Source: Buddleja alternifolia
Lineage: Eukaryota > Streptophyta > Magnoliopsida > Lamiales > Scrophulariaceae
Assembly (NCBI GenBank): GCA_019426215.1
Contig: CM033393.1
Location: 6,916,046 to 6,980,045 of the forward strand
Reading direction: 5' to 3'
DNA: 64,000 nucleotides
The position numbers were made by a program, and so were the translations under genes. The stretch's first letter is position 1. Each line of letters opens with the position of its first letter. Below, piece after piece: positions 56,547 to 64,000 of the stretch. The notes under the pieces were generated by a model. The model ran no database searches. It was given only the letters and a program-made list of their open reading frames with translations, and was not told the origin of the DNA.

Positions 56547-58326
56547 CTTGTTTCTATAAATCCATCTAGTTCCAATAACTCCTTGGTGAGTTGGTCTTGG
56601 TACTAGCGTCCAAACCTTACTACGCTCAAACTAATTAAGCTCTTCTTGCATGGTTTCAATCCAACTTGGATCGCTTAGCACTTCATCCACTTTCTTAGGT
56701 TCCATATGAGATAGAAAGCTTGCGAACATAGCCTCATTGAATGTAGCCACTCTAGTCCTTATAGGCGCTTCAATATCTCCAATAATCTACTCAGGTGGTT
56801 GATCACGCATCCATAGTCTTATCTGGTTGAACAGGCGCTTGACGATCAGACGCTTGACTACCTTCTTGCGTAGGTGTTTCAAGTTCACTGATCCTTATTT
56901 GCTCTTGATGATCACTCTCTTCATGATCATTAGAAGATCTTGCATTGTTATCCAAAATAACCTCACGAGTAATCTTAGGAGGTGGCACTGAGATCTCATC
57001 ATCGTCGTCACTATCATCATCAATGGTAATCTTAGATGCTTGATGACATAGATCTTCAACTCCTACATCATTCATGTTAACCTTACTCGGTTCTTGGTTA
57101 GCATCATCAAAAACAACATGAATAGGTTCCTCAACCTTTGATTTGATCTTGTTTAGGATGCGAAAATTCTTTCCATTCTTGGCGTAGCCTAGAAAGATTC
57201 CCTCACCCGCTTTAGGATCAAATGTCTTTAGGCTTTAGGATCCATTGTTATGGATAAAACATTTAGAACCAAAGACGTGAAAGTATGAAACATTTGGCTT
57301 ACGTCCCTTCCATAGTTCATATGGAGTTTCCCATGTTGTTTGTTGATCATGCACCGGTTTTGAGTGTAACAAGCAGTGTTGATTGCTTCAGCCCAAAACC
57401 TAGGAGCAAGCTTAGACTCTGCTAACATCGTCTTGGCGGCTTCCTTGAGCGTTCTATTCCGGTGCTCAGCAACACCAATCTGTTAAGGAGTTTTGGGAGC
57501 TGAATACTCATGATGTATTCCATTCTCTGCACAAAACTTCTCAACAACTTTGTTAGTAAACTCAGTACCGTGATCCCTTCTTATTCTTGTAACCTTAAGG
57601 TTTTTCAATGTTTGAAGTTGCAGAATAAGCGTTGTTAACTTATCACATGTCTCATCTTTGGATGAAAGAAATTCCACCCAAGTAAATCGAGAGAAATCAT
57701 CTACTATCACCAAAGTATACTTTTTACCGCTCACACTGATAGTTTGAACAGGTCCAAATAGATCCATGTGAAGTAGTTCAAGTATTCTAGAGGTAGATAG
57801 ATGAGGTTTTCTCTTGAAAGATGATTTAACTTGTTTGCCCATGGAAAGCGTCACAAAGGCGACCCTTGTGAAATGGTCCTTTTGGTAATCCCTCTACAAG
57901 ATTTAGATTTATAAGCTGAGAGATTGTCTTAAAGTTAAGGTGATTCATTGTTCTATGCCATAACCAACCCGTTTTAGATTCATTTTTTGCAACAAAACAT
58001 GTTGGGTTGTTATCAATTGTTGAACCCCAATCTACCAAATATACGTTGTTTGTTCTTTTACCTTTCAATTTAGTAGACTTAGTCTTAGCGTCATTTATAT
58101 AGCAACAGTCGCTTGAGAATATGACTTCAAAGCCTTTATCACAGCATTGACTTATGCTTAATAGATTGTGCTTCAGACCCTCAACATAATAAACATCACT
58201 TATCATGATGTTCCCCCTGTGCATAGTACCTATACCTTTAGTTTTACCTTTGGAGTTGTCACCGAATACAACCTGAGGACTATTGGCGGCTCGATAGTTG
58301 ATTAGAAGATCTTTGGAACCAGTCAT
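56547..58326 (-). pseudogene. Sirevirus 2 GAG-pre-integrase and integrase
   Basis: After the protease motif the frame 58326-57826 reads L-L-S-I-S-Q-C-C-D-K-G and the H-x-H zinc part, W-L-W-H-R-T-M-N-H-L-N. The integrase core (57854-57228, other frame) has L-L-H-M-D-L-F-G-P-V, V-D-D-F-S-R-F-T-W-V, R-D-H-G-T-E-F and V-A-E-H-R-N-R-T-L. The usual E-R-x-N is changed here to E-H-R-N. A TAA at about 57483 and frameshifts near 57840 and 57228 break it. An acidic linker (56803-57075) joins it to the reverse transcriptase. Confidence 0.88.
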
Positions 58327-58561
58327 GTGCCTTGATGATCCACTATCGAAGTATCAAACAGATGCATCGGCTCTAGCTCTAGGTACCTGCAATCAAACGG
58401 GAAGTTCTATTTCTGTTTAGGTACCCATTGTTGCTCGGGTCCTTTAACAGTAGTAACATTGTTAGTTTGAATTAGAACTTTGGGAACCCATATTTGCCTA
58501 GTCTTCATTGTAGGAATACTGGCCTTCTTGGGTTTCACATTGTGTTGTGTGTGCTTTTTGT
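58327..58561 (-). pseudogene. Sirevirus 2 protease active-site region
   Basis: On the minus strand, codons near 58321-58356 read Y-F-D-S-G-S-S-R-H-M-T-G, the Copia protease motif. The codon before it is TGA where a tryptophan is usual. The rest of the domain is short and degraded. Confidence 0.75.
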
Positions 58562-60648
58562 TCACCTTGTGCTGTGTGTGCTTTTTGGGTGTATAATAAT
58601 ATCCTCGATTATAATAGTAATCATAACCATAGTCATAATCATAATCATCATAGTAGCGATAATATGATCTAGACCTTTGTGAATATTGACGCTGGTATTT
58701 CCTGGGCGCTGGCTTAGGGTGCCTTTTGGTGCTGGACGCTTAGCGTTTGACTCACAGTGGTTAGGTTTATCTTTAGCCTTTTGAGCATTTGGATGAACCT
58801 TTCTTTGTGAATCATTTGCTTTTGCCTTTCCCTTGCCTGAGTCCGCTTTGGCTTTCTCATTTGGCCTCGTACCATTGTCGCTCGGTTCATTTTGTGTTTG
58901 ACCTTGTGAACCTTTCTCAACAAAGAAAACACCATTTTGTTTGTTGTTTGCCGTAACATTAGGTTTGTTTGGTTGTTTACCGAATTTATTGCATCCGAAA
59001 CCGGTCTTTTCACCAAATAACCTTGTTACCTCAGTCATATTGTCTAGCTTTCTTGACACTTTGGACAATGATGAGACGAGCTGTTCTGATTTAGCAAGTC
59101 TAGCAATCAGCTCAGCTTCTCTCTTAACAATTATATCAAGGTCATTTTTCAAAGTTGTTATCTCATTTTCAAGTGATTTGTTCTTCTCAATGCATTGTTG
59201 CTGACTTGTAACTCTTCTTTAAGCGTCACATTATCTCTTTGGAGTGATCAAATAATATGAAAGTGATTTTGATATAATTTGGCAGCATCTTGACAATTAT
59301 TATAATATTCTTTGACTTTGTCAAGTAATTCTTCATAAGAAAGAGGAAGAGATAATTCAGTGTTTACCTCAGGAGACGCTTCATCATCTCTGGCCATAAG
59401 ACAAATAAGCGCCGAGTCATCCACTGGCTCATCATCATCACTACTTTCCTCTGATGATTCCAAATCTTCAGGTGCGGACGCTGGTTCTCATTCTGCTAGC
59501 AAACCTTGTTCACGAAGGTTGCTCCTGAATTGGTTTCTATCCGCATAGTCTAGCCTAGTAGGCTTAGACACATTTGGATAAGGGCAATTTACCTGATAGT
59601 GCCCTGGTTTCCTGCAATTAGAACAAAGATTAGTTTTCATCTTTTGTTCATTTGTTAACCTTGCATTGTGTGGTTTTGATACCACTGGCGCTGAGAAATT
59701 CTGTTGATTAGACGTTTGGTACTGAATCGGCGTTGAAGGAGAAGGTGCAGAATATTGAGGCGCTTGATATTGTTGTTGTACTGGAGTAGGCACTTGATAT
59801 GAACTTTGTCCTTGATGCTTAGGACTTTTTCCTTTCTTTTCATATCTTAAGAAATTTCTGAATCTATTCAAAAGCGCTAGTTCTTCATCTTCACTGATAT
59901 CTGAAACTTTTCCTTTATTACCCGATTTACCCTTGATTGATGCTATAAGCGCTCTAGACTCGATTGCCGGACTGCTCACAACATCACTCGCTGAATTCAA
60001 CTCAAACTCAAATGCTTTGAGCTCTGAAAAGGCATCTTCTGGAGTTAGAAGATCCAACATATTCGATTCTCTCATTGTTGTTGTCTTCATCAAGAATCTA
60101 CTAGGTAGACTTCTGAAAATCTTAACCACCATTTCTCGGTTCTGTAGATCCATACCCAAAGATGTTAATTCTGTAACGAGAGTTGTGAACCTTATGTCCA
60201 ATTGCTCTAAAGTCTCATTGGGCAACATCTTAAAGTTGTTAAATCTTTCCTTGGCAATGGAAAGTTTGTTCTCTTTGATCTATGCTGAGCCACCGGAAAT
60301 TGTAGCCAACTTATCCCAAATTTCCTTAGTGGTTTTGCATAACTTGATCTTATTGAATAAATTGTCATTATCACCGATAGCCGTATATAGAGTGTTACGA
60401 CCAACATTGTCCAAATTCGGTCTTCGACGCTCATCTGGAGACCATTCTTGTTTCGGCTTCTCAGCTTAACCATCTGGAGTATCTTCCGTGGCTCCAGGCG
60501 CTTTAGTGATAACTTTCAAAAAATTTATTGGCCCATCTGAAATAATTTCGCACATGTCATCATCACATGAACAGAGATATGTAAATGCTTTGACTTTTCA
60601 TGCGTCATAGTTAGACTCAGTCAGTTTGGGAACTTTAGCAAATGTCAT
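58562..60648 (-). pseudogene. Sirevirus 2 gag
   Basis: Begins at the ATG at 60648 (M-T-F-A-K-V-P-K-L), about 85 bases after the primer site. The capsid-like part reads through L-F-N-K-I-K-L-C-K-T-T-K-E-I-W and F-T-T-L-V-T-E-L-T-S-L-G, then a zinc knuckle, C-S-N-C-R-K-P-G-H-Y-Q-V-N-C, near 59590-59635. An acidic segment (S-S-D-D-D-E-P-V) and a Lys/Asn-rich tail follow, typical of the long gag of Sireviruses. Stops lie near 60600, 60467, 60282, 59488 and 59248, and a frameshift lies before 59152. A long plus-strand frame over it is a shadow. Confidence 0.87.
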
Positions 60649-60732
60649 GAAGAAAATTTAAAAGCAATTAGATTTTGAAAAAAGGATCTAAACAAGCTGT
60701 TATGCTTGGATATATTAAAATTTTAACTTTAA

Positions 60733-60746
60733 CCACTCTGATACTA
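60733..60746 (-). promoter_or_regulatory. Primer binding site of Sirevirus 2
   Basis: TAGTATCAGAGTGG on the minus strand, two bases after the 5' LTR. It resembles the TGGTATCAGAG site for initiator methionine tRNA used by most plant Copia elements, with the second base changed. Confidence 0.78.
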
Positions 60747-60748
60747 CT

Positions 60749-62291
60749 TGTTGGTCCCAAGTGGCATACGAAGGGATCTAGAAGGGGGGGGGGTTGAATA
60801 GACCCTGAAGTCTTTTTTGACTTCAAAAATTCGTATTAAAAATGTGTTGGACACTTGAGAAGTAGACGCTTGACTAAGCATTTACTCGAAATATAAATGC
60901 TTTGGCTGAGCATCTAATGAAGACTGTTTTTAGAAAGATAACTTAGACTTTAAGATTTGAATACTTTAACCAAATAGGTTTAAGCGTTCAGTTCTTTGAT
61001 CAGTGTTAGCACAGCGGAATGATTTTGAAGTCTTCTCTTTTGAACGCTTTAGCATCACAGAAAGTATCCTAGTTGCTTAACGTTTGATTGTGTTTTACTT
61101 AATCAATTTATGCAATGATATGATAATAAGAAAATTGACTTTAAAGTAAATAACACAATAATTGTAAGGTTCGTTCGGTGGTGTAATCTCAACTATGTCC
61201 TTCTTCTCCTTGAACATTTGGAGGCAATCCACTAAAATGATTCTCAAAGAATCACACAGAATCTTCTACAAATTAGGGAGAGATGGATGTCGATGACTTG
61301 AGCTTCTTGATCACACAGATTTCTGCTCCAAATCACTTCAATCCCCCTGCTTCTTTCACCCAAAAATAATACAAGTATCCAACTTCGACTTCACACCGAT
61401 CGCGAGGCTTGGATGAGGTTTTTCTAAAAGGTTTGTTTGATTTTGATGAAGTTCAAACAACTAGAAATATCTCAATAGTAATGTAGGTTTCTTCGAAAAG
61501 AATGTTTGAGATATTTGTTGACTGTCTTAAGAATTGAAGAAAAGCAAAGAGAATGTTTGCTTGAATATTCTGGCTTTTCTGAGAGTTTAAGGACTGAGAC
61601 TTCAATGCAACAGCAATTTGGCTTGGAATTGATCGTGTATCTTTGGCTTGTTGTTCAAGTCCTATTTATAGGCATTCTTGGAAAAAGTGTTCGTTTGACA
61701 CATGCACAGGCGCGTGTCTCTCACTTCCGCGAGTGAACAGCTTTTGTCCTTTTTTCAAAAAATCTGTTGCACAAAAGTTGGTGCTGCAGTCTGTGAATAG
61801 TTGACAATCCAATAGGGTGGCTTCTCCGTACGTCCGAAAGAGCTTATCACATTTAATGCATTTGAATTAAATGCCCGTTGGCACTTAATACACTGAGAAT
61901 ATTTGCATTAAACTCTTTCTAGATTTAAAAATAAATTCAGGTGAAATCAGTCATTGATAGACGCTCATTCATCCTTGAATAACTTTTGTCCTATAAGTGA
62001 CGCTTGATATAGCTGGTTGTTTGGGCGATTGGAATCTTTATCTTTATTCAGACTTCAGGTGCTTGAGTCTTCAAACTTAACTACTGATAAGCTCACTTAG
62101 AAATTATCAGACGCTTAGTCTAAGAACACTTAGCCTAACAATCTAGAATAAAATAAAGTAAAGCCTATTACAATTCTAATCGCTTCAAAGCTTATACACG
62201 ATTTCTAAATAAAATCAAACTTACATATTTTGGGGTCTAACATAAAATCCTAATTGTCATCATCAAAACATCTAACACGAAATTCATAACA
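60749..62291 (-). repeat. 5' LTR of Sirevirus 2
   Basis: On the minus strand TGTTATGAATTTCGTG to GGGACCAACA, 1543 bp. It has the TATA box at 61662-61671 and a poly(G) tract near 60786. GAAGT follows at 62292-62296. Confidence 0.92.
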
Positions 62292-62296
62292 GAAGT

Positions 62297-63950
62297 GCAT
62301 CCCTTCAGCTTCTTACAGAGTTTCCACAATTCTTAGTTTCTTTTATCTATAGATATTATACAAAGTAAGAGGGGCCTAGAGAAATTAATTTGGACTGTCA
62401 AATTTTGGTAAAGTCATTACTATTGGAAAAATTGCATATTTGGTACATCAAAGGGTCGTGCAATTTTTTTACAATTATTTTTTCTGATTTCTCAAAAAAC
62501 AATTTGGATGTTTAATTAATTTTTTTGGTTAACGGAAATCTCCAACCATGAAGATACCTTATTTAAATTTAAATTTTGTTTCAAATATAATTTTTAATAT
62601 TTTCTAATTTATTTATTTATTTTTATTTTCTGATTTTCATAATTTTTCCCAAAAAAGAAACTTTTTTTTTTGAGATCTTAATTTATTTAATTGTCAATGG
62701 AAAAAAATATTTTGCATTATATATAATTTTTAATAATTTTATTTTTAAATTTTTAATGTTTTTAGTATTTTTAGATAAGTTTTTAATACATTTGTAAATT
62801 TAAATAAGAAGTAAAAAAAATTATTTTTTTAAATAAAAATTATTTTTTAATTATATTTGGCTTTCTATAATTATTATATTAATATACTTTATCAATAAAT
62901 AATTATTTTCTTAAAATTTAAATTAGTTTGAAATATAAAATTTTAATATTTTCTAATCGCTTAGAATTATTTATTTTATTTTTATAATTTTTTCTTCACA
63001 TAATGTTTGAGGGTAATATTGACTTTTCCACTCAATTCCCTCTAAATTTTGGTGCCACGTAGGTAATGTTTCTCCACATGTAAGCAATTTTCCCTCCACA
63101 TGCCAAAATCCCCAAATTGGATGCCACACAGACATTTTCCGGCCAATTTTCCATTTTTCGGCAAAATTTGTACTCAAATTGCCAAATTTCTCGCTGGAGT
63201 ATACCAGTTATAATATTAAGGAAAATATAATTTAATTTGAATTTATGATTTAATATTATAATTTTTAATCAATATATTTTATTTTTTTATTATTTATAGA
63301 TGTATTAATTAGATAACTTAGATAAAAATATATTTGATTTAATTTTTCCAAAAAGTGAAACAAATTAAATAAAAAAAATTGAAAGTATTTGAGTTAAAAT
63401 CCCTAAATTAATGTCAACTTTCAATTGCAAAAATTCCCAAATTGAAGGTCAATATTCCCATCAAATGAAAAATTCCCAAATTCAAATCCATTTTCTCGCC
63501 AAATGTATTTTCTGGCCAATTTTCAATTTTTCGACGAAATTTGTACTGAAATTGCCAAATTTCTCGTCGGAGTGTACCAAAATTGCCAATTGGACCCTTT
63601 TTTGTATGAAAATAACGTACACGACCCTTTGATGTTCCAAAAATGCAATTTTTCCCAGTACTTTTCCACAAATTTGACAAGTATTGTCCAATAATGTTTC
63701 TTTCTCAGCTTCTGAAAAGTCATCTTAGTAGTGTGTATTATCGTTTTATTCCTAAATCAAATACTGGAGTTTGTTCTTTTTGAGTAATGAAACACAATTT
63801 TTCTTGTGATTTGACCAAATGTTATTTGGTCTGATCTTATTTATATAATTTTGGGAAAATTACTAAAACCCCTTTGAAATAAACTTTTGTACCCAAAAAT
63901 CCATAAAATATTTTTCAATCCAAAAAGCCCATTCCACCAACTTTTCATTA
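62297..63950. other. Right flank: AT-rich DNA with dispersed repeat copies
   Basis: 62316-62462 matches the segment inside Sirevirus 2. 63133-63209 and 63508-63585 are direct copies of each other (GGCCAATTTTC, then AAATTTGTACT and CCAAATTTCTCG). 63570-63650 is the inverted counterpart of 50490-50570 (ACGACCCTTTGATGTTCC). The small frames at 62971-63177 and 63411-63723 come from this repeat. No gene. Confidence 0.7.
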
Positions 63951-64000
63951 TGTTAGGAAGTTTGATGTTAGATGTTTTGATGATGACAAGATAGGATTTA
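63951..64000 (+). repeat. Start of another Sirevirus-like LTR
   Basis: TGTTAGGAAGTTTGATGTTA, then GATGTTTTGATGATGACAA. This closely matches the first bases of the LTRs at 5573 and (minus strand) 62291. No polypurine tract precedes it, so it is likely a 5' LTR or a solo LTR; the rest is outside the window. Confidence 0.7.

Larger units (their letters stand above)
49456..62291 (-). mobile_element. Sirevirus-like Copia element, nearly full length, chimeric 3' end
   Basis: GAAGT flanks both sides (49451-49455 and 62292-62296), which proves one insertion. Read on the minus strand: 5' LTR, primer site, gag, protease, integrase, reverse transcriptase, RNase H, spacer, ORF3, and a partial 3' LTR. 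The last part of ORF3, the polypurine tract and the first 585 bases or so of the 3' LTR are missing. About 150-200 bases of a repeat also present beside the element (62316-62465) sit in their place. Gag, integrase and ORF3 have frameshifts and stops; the reverse transcriptase/RNase H frame is open. Confidence 0.92.

Noticed and set aside
59933..60469. 178-codon plus-strand frame
   Set aside because: Shadow of Sirevirus 2 gag.
62971..63177. Small Trp-rich minus-strand frame
   Set aside because: Comes from the dispersed repeat, and a similar frame appears in its second copy; no sign of a gene.

Overview
The window is intergenic nuclear DNA of a flowering plant, probably a eudicot. It is AT-rich and built almost entirely of nested, decayed transposable elements. 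I see no intact host gene; the only host-derived coding sequence is a broken fragment of the 60S ribosomal protein L6 gene. The plant assignment rests on Sirevirus-type Copia and dual-RNase-H Tat-type Gypsy elements, tRNA-derived SINEs, CACTA, hAT and MULE-like elements, and the L6 exons. I cannot name the species. REGION BY REGION: (1) 1-7248 is the 3' part of a plus-strand Sirevirus-like Copia element: the end of RNase H, a spacer, a very long third ORF (1182-5252, two in-frame stops), a polypurine tract and the 3' LTR. (2) 7249-17139 holds non-autonomous DNA elements, a poly(A) retroposon and two copies of a 2.3-2.5 kb duplicated block (8135-10665 and 14828-17139); the second copy carries a SINE that the first lacks. 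(3) 17140-27140 is a Tat-type Gypsy element without a recognisable 3' LTR. It is broken by a solo LTR (20238-21896) and by a SINE with an internal 143-bp tandem duplication. (4) 27141-31000 is an AT-rich block, a roughly 27-copy array of 57-bp repeats, and a third Gypsy-like LTR. (5) 33267-46446 is a nest: an L6 gene fragment bounded by perfect 27-bp inverted repeats, split by an hAT-like TIR element, which is itself split by a complete Tat-type Gypsy element (33454-44848). (6) 45652-48937 holds a foldback MITE and two hAT-like elements, each with clear target duplications. (7) 49456-62291 is a minus-strand Sirevirus-like element with matching 5-bp target duplications, whose 3' LTR and ORF3 end have been replaced by a flanking repeat. 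(8) 62297-64000 is repeat-derived AT-rich DNA ending in the first 50 bases of another Sirevirus-like LTR. HOW IT WORKS TOGETHER: nothing here looks autonomous now. The Gypsy and Copia genes all carry stops and frameshifts, many of the C-to-T type (CGA to TGA, CAA to TAA, CAG to TAG), as expected for methylated, silenced DNA. The most interesting signals are: a short AAGCGTC-like word repeated more than 40 times in each Sirevirus, in coding and non-coding parts and in all three codon phases; the captured L6 fragment; an antisense gene with two plausible introns in the complete Gypsy element; and the chimeric 3' end of the minus-strand Sirevirus. All coordinates and counts are from reading by eye.
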